Part shown: piece by piece, positions 25,201 to 39,321 of the stretch
How positions within the stretch are numbered: the stretch's first letter is position 1
Layout of the letters: the number at the start of each line of letters is the position of its first letter
DNA from: Strongylocentrotus purpuratus
Lineage: Eukaryota; Echinodermata; Echinoidea; Camarodonta; Strongylocentrotidae
NCBI RefSeq assembly: GCF_000002235.5
Contig: NW_022145545.1
Coordinates: 559,501 to 623,500 of the forward strand
DNA length: 64,000 nt
Direction: 5' to 3'
Made by a program: the position numbers and the translations under genes
The notes under the pieces: model-generated
Told to the model about the DNA's origin: nothing
The model's database searches: none
The model's input: the letters and a program-made list of their open reading frames with translations, nothing else

Positions 25201-28200
25201 AGTCTTCTTGGAGACTAGCGGATGATACGGAAAAATAGTGAAGAAAGTGCTTATCAAAAGCATGTTGAATTGACAAAGAAGAAGAGAAAGATACGAATTC
25301 TGTGATATGGGGAGATAAAGAATGGGAGAGAAAAGGAAAGAGAGGTGAAGACATGGAGGAAAAAAGAGAGGCATAAACACAGAGTGGAGAGTAGAAGGGG
25401 CTGTGCAAGAGAATTAAAGAAAGAAGAAAATTAATTTTCCTGCTGCTTTATCTTTTGTTTGTGGGTGCAGTAATGCCCTGTCTACTTGGAAATCCTTTGA
25501 AGTATGAAGCATGTGATACCTAATGACAGGTTCAATATCCTAATTGTCTTCTGGGTAGAAACCCTCTGTCAACGTAATACAAATAGAGAGAAGCGCTGGT
25601 CATTCAACCTCACTGCTAGCATGATAACATGGGGTGTTGCTATGCTGAGTTTCTTGCAGTGATTAGTTCTTGGTAGTTTCATATCTTCTGTAGATAGTGG
25701 TGAGGTCATGAGTTAAAGGTTAAAGGTTACAAGTGAAAGGTTAAAGATTAAAGACGAACAGAAAACAAAATACAGGTTTGCCAATGACTTGGGCTTGTGA
25801 TATGTTTCTGGAGAGTGTGTACACCATAGTATGCATACAGTACTTGTACATTTGGAAGATGGGAACCAGAATACTCGACACTGCTTGTACTATTCATTTC
25901 CAAATGTATTACATGTGTGTTGTGATGCAGGTCGTGAGATAAATGTCCAGTAAATTGAACCTCATTTCTGGCTATTCATGTTTTTTGTCTGACTATTGTA
26001 TAATGTTCCAGTATTGTTTGTTTCAGACTCATTTGTACCACATATTTTTGTATTTTGGTCCAAGTCTTGTCTAATTCTCCTTTTTGTTTGTCTTGTTTTG
26101 TTTCCCCCAATATCTTTCTTCCAATTATATGCTTTCATTCCACCCTGCTTTTCACATTCCTTCTGTATCAACATTGTAATCGAAACTATCAAAATGCCTA
26201 TTATCAAACATATGAATAATCTCATCAATTGCTCTTTGCTTTCTTGAATTTGTTGTGGATTCATTCACTTTCTGCCCCTGCTTTTATTTGCTTCTTCTCA
26301 TGTTCATCCTAAAATCATATGTACTCCGTTATATCCTTATATTAATCATGTTGGTGCTTATCAAATGTCATCTTTCCTCTCTAAAATTATATGTATTTTT
26401 CTCTGATCTTCTACTGAATGTATTGTCAAATGTGCTTATTCAATGTGCTGTATCGTACCTTACACTATGCTTCTTCCCAAAACTATATACTCCCAATTCA
26501 TATCCTATGTTTCATTGCCTCATTTATCATATCATAATCATGGTAAAGATTATTATCATCACATGCAAATAGTACACCTTCACTTAATTCACTGGGTAGA
26601 AATCGCAGTTCTAAAAATACACACTCCAAATCGCGTAAAAAGCGTAGTTTATCAGAAGGTCAGGTCAAGAGGTCTCCGAGGAGCGGAGAACGGGGACTCT
26701 TTGTTCGTCTGATGCGCAGGAAACTTGGCAGACACCAAGAGGAGACGTTAGAAGAGGTCAGCGGCCAGACCAAGGGTCATGTCAAGGATCAGAGGTCAGA
26801 GAAGGGTCAGGCCAAAGGTCAGAGGGCAGAACTAGTCACCAGGGTTGACATTGAGCGTATCCAGAAGTCAGAGCCCAGAATGGTTGCCATTCAGATGCTG
26901 TACTATTCAGATGGTTCTGATAACGAGGAGGAGTACATCTAAAGTCCAAAAAGCAAAGAAAAATAATCTGCAATCGAATTTCCGGACCCACTAAAAGAAC
27001 ACTGATGTCGATAAGGACTCATTCTCTGATGCTGTGCTATTGATACATTCTTTACAAATGAGAATGAGTACAAGCTTTGCCCAGCTGGCAAACCAGATTA
27101 TGCACACTTTTTATGACTATAGTATGACTGGCAGAGTAGCTTAAAAGTGTTGAAAAAGGCCTTGTCAAGCAGGCTGATTACAGAGTATTAGCCATTCAGG
27201 TGATCTGCTGTTCAGATATCCTCTGACAATGAGAATCAATATGATCTAGTAACCATGCATGTTGAGCCAGTTAGAGGTCTGGAGTGGTATTCTAGAAACT
27301 ATATTAATTTTAGTTAGTACAAAAATATGTTAATTGTCATAACAAATAAAAACTAGGAATTTAGATAGGCATCTTAGCAAGCACCAATAATGAGTGTTTA
27401 TTGTTGAATTTAATATGAAAATATACTTTTTTCTAACATAAAGGTTAACATAGTTTTCAGAATACTTACTCTGAGGGATTGGGAATCACCAAGGGCATAC
27501 TCCTGGAATTACACAAAAATGATTTGTTTTCTTCTAAGGTCGTGTCTTTGACCTGATTAAATGATATAAAAAGACAAAGGTTAGCAAACAATGAATATAG
27601 AATGTTTTTTTAGAATAGCAAACCTTCCTGAACATGTAATCAAATTGTGCTAGCTGTAAAAGAATTACATTTTAGGGAAAATTAGATAAGCAGAGTATTA
27701 GGTGGCAAATATGAAAATTATTATCAAAAACTACATTGTCATTTATTTTGATTTTCCAGAGGATTTAGTTTTAATATTCCTCCGGCTGTGTATTCATAGG
27801 TTGAGTAGAATAGACAAAAAACCCTCTTATTTGATAGATAGACATGCCCTCTTTCTTCATTGGGTGTATTGTTTCAGTGCTCTTTTCTTATTATAAATCG
27901 AATAAAATCTGTGTATGGATATATGAGGTAGATTATTGACTAATGCTTTTGAAACATTTGTTTTTATTTCTTTAGTCAGTATTTATAGTTTACCTGTATT
28001 GAATAAGTGTATGTATTCATATCAATAAAGTTCAATGGTTTATGTTTGATTAAATGAAATCAAATGAACAAATCAAATCAGAAAAATATGAGTTGCTTTA
28101 TGACTTTATTCAATTAAAAACAAAACTTTTGTTAAAATACATGTGATGAATAATCTGATATCAAATACCTAGGAGGTTATTTTCAGTCATTTCATAACAA

Positions 28201-29056
28201 TTACATAAGTCTTTCAGAAGCATGGGTTGTTGGAATAGTCTATTTGGATGTCTCAAGTCTTTTGTTACCTGATTAAAAAGATTCTTTTCAATCTAAAGCC
28301 TTTCATTTTGAATGAAAAGATGTATTTGGCATAAAAAGAAGGTTAAAGCTAAAAAAAATTGCGGAAATGAATTGTTTATTCCATAAACTGTACCTTAATT
28401 GTACAGCTCTCCTTGCAATATTTCCATCGTAAGTTCTGAAACTCCTTAAATGTCATTCAGTTTATACTCAAACTGCCTTCTAATGAATTAAATTCTGAGA
28501 AAATTTCTCACAGCTCAATACTAATGATAGATCTGGGTCAAGTCACATGTTTTGACATGTGTTGATGCCTCGGTTGTTTTGACTTAAATAGGGCGTATCC
28601 TTCAATTATTAATATGTATGCCAAATGTATGCCTTTTAATGAGTTAAATTCTGAGAAAATTCCTCAATGATCAATACTATTAAGGTTAAAATCTGAAAAT
28701 ATTTTAAATTTGACGTTGTAGATCTAGGTCAAGTCACATGTTTTTCAACATGTGTTGTCGTTTCTGTTGTTTGACTTTAACTGTGCGTATCAATTAATTG
28801 TTAACATGTACACCAAATTGTGCTTTAACTGAACATGCTTTCTCAAGGTAAATAATTTTATTTGAAACATATATGCCTATTAAAGAAAGTACTGCAAAAT
28901 CTTACTTATCACATGATCCTGTATAAGCCTCAGTCCCACTACCAACAGACTGAAGACCGACTGCAGAGGTGCCAACCAGTACGATTTAATAAGAGTGGAA
29001 TACGATAATACGATATCACCTTTTAAAATACGATTTTTCACCCCCCCCCCCCCCCC

Positions 29057-29098
<42 letters not shown>

Positions 29099-32000
29099 AC
29101 GAAATCGTATAGAATCATGTACAAGTAAACCCCCACAACCCCAACAAAAACTTTGATTTTACAACTTTCTTTAAAAATTTTAATGAAAGAGCAAACATTT
29201 TAATTGACCGTACGTACCAGTATCACATTTTTCTGAAATTTTACTGGCCCAGCCAACATGTACAATTGAATATGTTTTAAAAAAACGAATTACAGCAAAA
29301 ATATGGTCTTTACGGTATGCATTTGCGCTGTGTTACGACATCAATAGGTTTTTAATAGGTGAAAGGAAGGCCGGTTGAAAAATACTTATTTTGATGGTAA
29401 AATACTAATTTTGGAGGTGCTGAGTACTAATTTGTACTTCCAAAGGTTGGCAGCTCTGCGATTGTTTTTTGGCATGGGGGAAATGTACTTGTTTGTTTGG
29501 TCTGTTGTCGGTCTGGTGTCGGTCTCGTTGATTTGACCGCCGTATTACTGGAGATAGTGTCTATATCCCTTTGCTTAATTTAATACAATGATAAAATTTG
29601 AGATCAAAGCTATATGTGACTTAAAAATGAGTATGGAAGTAAGATATATAACTGCTTATTTTGTATATCTACAAATAAATAAATATTACTGGCATTTATT
29701 TACTAACAAAAGATTTGGGTGATTGGTTCACTTTATTACACTGTAGCAAGCACCATTCTACAATGAAAACTATACAACTAACCTGTTTAGATAAGACACT
29801 CACATATTGTGGAATGGACACCATACTCCATACCATGTCTCACTTCAGTGGTATTTAAAGGTCGAATCCCAATATGTTTGCATAACAGAGAGGAAGCATA
29901 TTTCACATTTGCAAAATGGGAAAGTGTAATTGAAGCTGTCCCATGCAACCACCTTTCTGTGACATAAAAGAGAATATATGCTTTCGCAAGATTGAAAGTG
30001 GGATAACATGTTTGTGATGTGCCTTAAAGATGTCTGGTTATAAAGCTCTTTCTGAGAATCTGAATTTCAGTAGTAGGTTTACAACGTAACAGTATGCTTG
30101 TGACCTTCCTGGATATCTATTAGTATACACCATTGGGCTATAGTTCTTCTATCTTGTATGATTTTATCACCGAAGCGGAATGATAGATACGCACATATTA
30201 GCCTCTTTTCTATTCAAATTTAGATGATTTGTTGTAATACCACATCAGCTTGGGGTTTTAAAAAATTAGCAGTTGTTATGTTATTTTCTTCTACTTAGAA
30301 GGTCTCGCATACTTTTTGATTAATGGGTTCAATCATTATTAGAAAGGGTCATAAAAAATCAGGATCTTTTAACAATTAGGATAGCTGGTGGCTTTGAAAG
30401 ACAACAGATAAGTCAGAGATGCATATTGAAAACATAAAGATAAAGACACAATTGCTTATGTGACAATGAGAAAGTTTCCTTTTTTAAATAGAGTTCGCTG
30501 AGCTTGTGAGAATCTCAAATTGACATATTTTGTAAATTCACTGTCATTTATTTTCCATATCGATATATAGACAAGTTATGATTTAAAAAAAAAAAAATTA
30601 CTTTATAAAAAAATTTATTTCAAGAATACACAGGATGTTTTGTAACTGTGTTGAAGGGCATTTAACAACCATATCGGTGAAGAAATGAAGAAATACGTTA
30701 TTCATCTTAGGTTTGTTATGATTAAAATTCAATGATTATAAATTGTGAAGAGGTGTAATGGTGTCTCCAAATACAAATAGCTAAGAACACCATTATAATC
30801 ATACAAAGAGTTAAATGAAGGGATGAAAAAATCAAACATTTGACTATCTACTTCTAAATGTAGAACATTATAGGATTATCACTAAAAAGGACTCTGATGC
30901 AGTTAACACTGTACAAGCTATGCTCATGAGGCCTGTCTTCAATATCTCGAGATTGCCAAATATCCAGCTATTTGAACTATCCCGATCGCAAACTATCCAG
31001 CTAATTTGCGTCTTCATCAGACCGAAGTAGCAATTCGAAGGATATTTGGTCAGGATTGTCATCCCAAGATATCTTGGGATAGTTTGCAAAGTGTCCTACT
31101 ATTTGGCAAAATATCCAGCTATTTGTCCCGTGCGTCTTCACTAGACCGAAGATTTGCAATACACGCTAACGCTGAGCAAAATATCTCGAGCTAATTTCTC
31201 AAGGTCGAGTTTCAAGTTTTGAGGTCGAACCTCGAGATAGTGAAGACGCGATTTGTTACTTCGGGATTATTTCCCAAATAGCGGGCTATTTGGCAATCTC
31301 GAGATATTTAGCAATCTCAAGATGATGAAGACGCGCCTATGTTGTGTCTGTTCAGATCCAGAAGGGAGATAAGCGTGTGCAAACGTAATGGGAGTAATTA
31401 ACGCCCTACTGGCTCTCATTAGGTGACAAGGTGCTTGGGTGATTTGACATTTTGACATGAGGTAAGGGTAAGGGCTGCAATTTGGTTTGAGGTTGGGTTA
31501 GGTATTTAGTTAGGGGTAGGGTGTTAGGTTTGGTCCATGGTGGAACAATTTGGACTTTGGTTAAATGGTGCAGAAAATTGACTGTAGAGCGATTACCACT
31601 GGAGCATATGTTAATCAGAACTTGTAGAGTGACTTCATGCAGTAGTGCAGCAAAACTACAAAGGTCATAGACCGCAGTCAAACTGCAAATGAGTAAATTG
31701 TCTACCCATCTACATATCCAAAGTGTGAAAAACAAAGACACTGCATCTACGATACAAATGTCTTGGAGAAGTGACCTTTCACTGAGAAGGTTTTTGTTTG
31801 CCTCGTTTCACTTCTCCCCTCACGTGCTCATTAATATAGATGATTTATCGCTTTCTGTGCCATGGGGTGACATAGGCAGTTTAAATGCCTCAATTCTTCA
31901 TTTCTCTTGTATTTAATATTTTTGGGCAAGGAATGGTCACTTTCAAAATGATTTCATCAAAGTTAACTATTGAATATTATTTGTATCAAGGTAACGATGA

Positions 32001-35000
32001 ACTAATGCATCATGATAGCAAACATATGCTTTACAAAATTACTTTTTATACATGTTTGTATATAATTGATGATTGGGGAAGGGTTTAGCAAGCTAAATAA
32101 TGGAGTAAGATATCGAGTTCAGAGCAGGGGGGTGAGATTCACTTTGTAGGTTGTTGTTATCCCTTGTCAGATTCAAACCAACGTTTCCTTGAATTTCTTC
32201 TTATTTTTCCTCCAAATTATCAGATTACACGTAAAGGGCAGACAATGGCCTGGAGATATTGCATTTCATATTACCTTGGTGAGGCACGCTTCCACTCGCT
32301 TACTGCTACAAAAAGCATCTCATCCATGTTTCTCAGCCCACGCAAAATGCTATACATGGTGTCTACTAAAAAAGGGATGGATTATTGAATCAAGTCACAT
32401 ACAGTACGTAATGCATTGAGGCAAGGAATTTGTAGTTCAATCAAGGAAATCAATAGGAAAATGAAGCCAAATCACAAATTTAATATTGGTATATGTTTCT
32501 TTATTTGACTTAAAATGGGTTACATCATTCTGGAAACTGCTGTCCTGGTATAAAATCAGTATGTGTGCACATTTTATTCTTATATTTCATCAAGAAAATC
32601 TATACAAAAAAACAAAATGGAAACAATTGTATAATTAAGTAGGATGTAAATTGTGGGTATGAGACCCTAGCAACCTTTTGATTTGTTTTGACACACTCTG
32701 TAGTCACTACACTATATATATTTTCCTCATTGACCCAACATGTTTTTCCTCCCACGTACCCACCCACCCACTCACTCACTGTGGTCCATAACAAGTAGGT
32801 TTTTCCGTCTATCTCTCTGGCTCTATTTTTTTTCTTCTCTGGGCTGAATGAATAAGTGGGTAGGAAGTTATACAACCATGCAAGCTGTGTATAAAGGATA
32901 TATGTCATTGCGGAGAAAAACATGTCAATTACTTCTTGTTGTATCTCTTGGAGGATCCTTTAAATGTAAATTATGTTACTACATTTTACTCGAAATCGGT
33001 TTTCCCAAGAGGTGTTACGTGTAAATGCCGTACAGACGAAAGAGCCATGCATGTCAAATTACTCTCTTAAAGCAATGATTCAATCTTAATGACTTTTGTA
33101 TTAATGCATAATATGATCTTGAAGCCGCATGGAAAACATGGACATGATTATTAAACCAGCTGGTGTGTTTGCCTTTATTTTTTAAACGAGTGATAACAGA
33201 ATCTTAAATTTTTCTTTTCAAATCGTTGATGTTTTGAAACTAATTAATTTCTTGAACCCTAGGCAAGTGAGATGAATTTTAACTTTATTTATGATTTAGA
33301 TTGTGAACTAAGATGCTTTATTTGATCATTTCAATATTTTTAAATCTCAAATATTGAACAGTACAGTTAATTGTATCCTATTTTCAGAAGAAATGTATGA
33401 ATATACATTCACTTTGAAATTATGAAATAGCATCATTATATCTGTAAACCTTGACTCAAAGAACGAAAAGCTGTTCTTAAACATAAAAGGTATTCAATAT
33501 TTGATATGATGAAACATCCAAAGACTGGAACGATGAGTACAAGCACTTAAACAAAAAATAGAGAAAGAGAGAGAGAAAGAGATAAAGAAAGAGAGAGGGG
33601 AGAGAGAGAGAGAAAAAAAAGAGATAGAGTAAACAAGAAAGAAAAGTTACGATTTGCATTTAGAGTAAGAGCAATGATTGAGAAAGATGTTTAAAACAGG
33701 AAGAGAGGGATAAATTAAAGAAGCAGATATTAGAAAAAGGAAGATGGGAGCAGAATAAAGTGGTTGTAATGAACAACAAATGAAAAGGAGAGAGAAAGAA
33801 AAAAATTGTACAAGAGAGGTTACAAGGAGGATATGTGAAATGGAAAAGAAAGTAGAACGTAAAAAGATTTGAAAATGAAAAAATAGAAAGATTAAGGAAT
33901 AAATTTATGTTAAGAAGCCAAGGAGCTGAGTAGGTTTTAGCTGGAAGACATTGTCTGGTTCCCTTCAGACTCGAGCATCATGATGTCATCTGAAATAAAT
34001 AACGTCATCTCAGAGTTGTTTACGTCTACTTTCTGCATATATCAGTCTTGGCTCGTTACATTGCCATTTGAATCGGGCAACCTTGTGAAAACACTGCTTT
34101 TGCCTTCCTAGATATTGAGGTGCTATTTTTAAGAAACCTTCTATTTTAGGGATTATTGGTAAAGGTTGTATTTCACGAACCATTTGGTTGACATTTTTAG
34201 CTTTAGGCTCTAATTCGGAACAAATGGAGATTTCAATTTCACAGTAGTTTAAAGCCTGTGGAGAACCTAACAGAGATCAGAGAATACGCAAGATGCCTGA
34301 TAATTGATGTCTTAAGTACACACTCTGGGAGTCATTTATTCAACCACCTGAAAATTACCTTCTGTAAATGTTTGTTTCTCACTTTATTTCTTTCCTAAGC
34401 TGAACTCTCTTGGATTTTTATTTAAAATTACTTTCTGTTTAATATATTTGAAGGGTTCAGGATTCCTGAATTGATGGCATGCCCCTCATGTGTGAAGGTC
34501 AAAGTATCGTTGCAGCTTAACATGGTATTTGTAAGTCTATGGTCCTTTGGAGAGAAAAAAATAGAAATAAAATAATCTCCACATTGATCTCTGAAATAAG
34601 GCATTATTTTATGTTTTGGCATGACTGTGAAAATAGGTGAATTGGTGATGACTTTTGCTTAGATTGCCAAAAAGAGCACACCAGTACTCAAAAGTTTCAT
34701 GAAAAACTGTTTAAAAATTGAAGTGAGACTTACAGCAAATAAAAATCGAAAAATAATTGAAGAATAATAACAATCATTGAGGTATTAATTGCAAAGAAAT
34801 TCATAATAACTGTTGTCATCAATGAAATATTGCTATCCTGAAAAAAAATTGACAAATTTTGCATCATTTTTTAGTAATTGCCAATAAATAGAAGTTTTTA
34901 GTGATTGGGTATTTCATTTTTTTCAATCTCAGTTCTTTATGGTCATGTTTTATCTGTGAAGCTAGGTGCACTCATTTCTCTCAGGGGTTTATGGTGTACT

Positions 35001-38000
35001 TTTAAGATAGGGAATAAACGTGGGCAAATATATTAATTTGAGAAGTGCAGCTAGGATGAACTGCTCATAGTCTGATGGGTTGATTCTTGAGGGAAAACCT
35101 ACATCTCTGATCGGATTATTAAAGGGATCCGGTAACTTTGTCTCAGATTCTGAAACAAAATTCCTGATTTAGCTCATGATGCAATGATAATTATAAACAT
35201 TTAGGTCAGTCAGGAACCCCATGACTTTTACAAGCCGATCGCCTGTCTGATTATCAAAATATTTATGATTGGAATTAAAAATTTTGAAAACCGTTTGCCT
35301 GACGGGTTTCATAACACTACAGTCTATTAGGGAAACCGGTCACTCAAAGATTTTTACTTTTTTGAGGCACTTCTTGATCATTTTGAAGCGCAATTTTTTT
35401 TAGGGCTTCAATATCACACCATCTCACAGACACTGATAACACGTAGGGCCGTGTATCTCAGATTTAACATTGTTAAACGATCCATTTAAATAATATGGTG
35501 CTGATGATGAGCAATGTCATATTGCCTGTTTATAATTATAGCCAGGAGGGCGTTAACCATGTGTTAAAAATACATGGTTTGGCTTGTTTTTCATTTTAAC
35601 CCGCTCAGTATTTTTGTTTTCATATGAGGTCAAGTATGCCCATGCAAGCTAGTTTCTTTCTGGAGTTCTGGATACCGGTTTCACCTACTTTGTGCTACTC
35701 ACAGTGATATCTCATATCAACACCTTTTCTGATTAATATAATTGAAATGAATTCTAGGGCAAGTCTGAACCTAATTATTTTGCTTCGGCTCTGTTGACAA
35801 AAAAAAACCTGCATTGTCCTGGTGACTAATGTTGTAACATTTGTCAAGGTGTTGTTCCTATTCATTCAATTTATTGGATTCACCTCATTTTGACAGAGTC
35901 ACGTCGTGTTGTGTTTTTAAGTTGTCATTTTCTCACAATTTGTGATGGCATCATTTATCAAATGCCTGATGGTTGAGACACGAATTATAAAAGTACTCTC
36001 GCTAAGGTGGTTATAGGAATTATTACAATTTCATGGTTGTATTCCAGTAGTAATAGCCCGGCAGATTTGTATGTCTTCACACACTCCCTCGAGAGATTGC
36101 ATATTACCGGTACTATATCTTTTAATCTCATCATTAGAAACTCTGAACCCGCTAATAGACTTCATGAATAGGGCTTGCAATCCAAACCTCACAGCAAGTT
36201 TTTTTAAGGAAATCTCCAACAGGCAGAAAATATTAACATATAATTTGTCAAAGTTTATGACTGAATATAGTCTGTATACAGCTCCAAGAGAAAAAGGTGC
36301 TACAGGAAAACCTTGAATATTATGAAAATTTAGTTCACAAGAAATTGGAGAGCTATACATCACTTCTAAATATTTTGTTCCAAAATTCCTGTTTTCACCC
36401 AATATAGATTTTTACTTGCAGAGAGAGAGAGAGAGAGAGGGGGGGGGGTGTTTTTCCCATTTCATCAGTATGATTTACTTTGATTCTCAAAAAATGAATT
36501 TTGAAAAGAAAGAGAATCTATAAAGACATCTTAACAAAAGATGTTTTACTTTGATTATTTAACTAGTTTGGTAGTCTCCCCTCCCTTGTATTCAAACTAT
36601 ATCATCAATCTCTAACAAAGAATGTTTCTTGACAATTTTAACCCCTCTTTATAATTTGGAAAGACGGATGGTTTCAAACAGTGAGAGGAAGCAAGAATAG
36701 ACAAGATTAAGTCTCTATAATATAGAGCTGTGCTTTTAAAGGTTGGGCTTATATATCCCATAATCCTTTGCTCGCAGTCCAGGATAAAAGGAAATGATTT
36801 CTCCATAACCCAGAAAATTGTGAGGTTAATCTATATCTATGTTTTAAGTGTTAAATCGTGTATCATTTCCAGTAGCTTCAAAAATGTTCAAGTCTCCCCG
36901 GCCCGATCTTTCTTGATGATACATGAATTTAAGTGAGGTGCATGTGTAGAAAATGCAGGCAAAATCCCCCAAGTCCCCCTCCCCAACCCCCACCCCAATT
37001 ATTCTTCCGGAACCACACCTGATCATTTCCACACAAAAATCCTGTTTAAAGGGAAATATCTGTGAACGATTATTCATCGTAAACAGAACTAGACACAATT
37101 CAGGAAACGTGGGAGTTTCAATCATGATATTTGTTTATTGTTAAAAAGTGCTCACATGCTCGCAAATTCATGTAGTACGTGATTTTCACAAATTGAAAAA
37201 CCATAGTTTTCTTATCTTATCTAAGATTTTTTTCTTCTTCAAACTCTCACATCCATTTCTTTAAAAATGCCCGGTCTGCTTTTATTCAAATCTGCTTGAT
37301 GGTGGGATGACCCAATGGATTGAGAAAGTGAGCTACAACTATGCTACTCGATCGACTCTTTTACGAACCCTGTTTGTCAAATTTGAAACTTGTCTTGCTC
37401 TTTGAAAGAAATGTAGGAATCGTCATGTCTGCAATCTAAATCATGTTGTAACATCTTGATGAAAGAAGAGGTGAAAATAGATGCAGAATTCCACATAAAA
37501 GTGGAATGATATTGAAGCAGCTAGCTTAAAAACCATCATTAGAAAAGGCTTCCATGCCAGGTACATGTCTTCTATGTGTTATGTTTTATTACAATATCCA
37601 AACCAGCCTGATGAAAGTGTTCAGCAAGATAGCTGCATGATAACCATAAGTTTTTATGATAGATTTTCAATGTGATTGATGTGTTTGTTATGATTATTTT
37701 ACAAGTAGCTTTGAACAATCCAACATATGCTCACTCTTTATGTAAGAGCGGGTTTTGTGCCACGTAAAATATCATTATCTACCCCGGAGCTGTAATTCCG
37801 TCATTGTACATTTCTCTGTTAGAACCGAGCCAGTAGACAGCTAGGTTGATTTTAAAAAGCGGTCTACATTTAGCCAAGGTTTAGGTGTCAATTTTGGTCA
37901 GGGAGTGGAGATAGTAAACATGTTCGTGTCCGGGTACTTTAGAAGCAGAGAGAGGCGCAGGGCGGAACTGCGCAAGCTCAGAAATTGGAAGGGGGAATCT

Positions 38001-39274
38001 GAACATAAATGATGTTGAGAGGTGAGATCTATATATATATATACCTACCATTACAATTAGATAACCATTGATTACAATGGTATATGCAGATGTATAGAGG
38101 TATCATAGTCCATGCAGTACGTGGTTTAAATGTTCCTTCAGAATAGATCACTTAATGATTATGTTTATAGTGATACATAGAATGCAGGCACCATCATGAG
38201 AATAGTATTATACTTCAGTACGAACTGAAATAGAGTATTGTCGAATAGCATTAATTGTTCGGCAAGAACTGATTATACAGATCCTCATTCCTCTGTTTTA
38301 CCCAATTACAATCGCACCCATTTACTATTGCACTTCAAAGATGTGGTAACACATATGGTTAAAGGGATCCGGTAACTTTGTCTCAGATTCTGAAATAAAA
38401 TTCTGGATTTAGCTCATGATGCAATGATAATTATTAAACTTTAGGTCAGTCAGGAACCCCATGACTTTTACAAGCCAATCGCCTGTCTGATCATCAAGAT
38501 ATTTATGATTGGAAATACAAATTTTGAAAAACGTTTGCCTGACGGTTTTCATAACACTACAGTCTATTGGGGAAAACGAGTATGGTAAAACCGGTCACTC
38601 AAAGATTTTTACTTTTTCGAGGCACTTCTTGATCATTTTGAAGCGCAATTTTTTTAGGGCTTCAATATTACACCATATCATAGACACTGATAACATGTAC
38701 GGCCGTGTATCTCAGATTTAACATTGTTAAACGATCCCTTTAAGACGAGATAACCGCTGAATATTACTTAATTCATCCTGGATCCTTACAACCTCTAAGG
38801 GTGTTATAAAGATATGCCATCCTTTGTCCTCCTTATCTTTAATTCATCCTCCATGCCAAGGAGAATTATTCAAACTGAAGCAAGATGAGCCATTAGACAA
38901 GGTCTAGAGTTTAATCGACGACGCCAGTGTATGATTTCCATTCCATTTCATCCCATTATTATTTAACCCAAGAATTATTCATGAAAGGGGATCTGTGCAT
39001 GGGGAAGTCGTCATGCATAGTGAAGCCCGGGAGCTTAGCAAAGCCGCCAGAGTTGATCAATTTTTGTTGGCATTGTGTATCTTTTGATGATTCTGTGTGA
39101 AATCAGGTTTTAGATGCATCAGGATTGAACCTGGAAGCATGTTTTCATTTCAGTGTATGCTCTGTTGTCTCATATTTTTTAATTCAGCTTTTTTCAATTG
39201 ATTATTTCTGAAGTATTTTTGCAAAATATATTATACCTTGAAAGAGTGATATATATATATATATATATATACCA

Positions 39275-39321
<47 letters not shown>

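Noticed and set aside
36031-36402. 123-codon open frame on the - strand (and an overlapping 81-codon + frame)
   Set aside because: No recognisable domain, no splice-site or promoter context, and both strands are open over the same AT-rich stretch, so chance is the simpler explanation.
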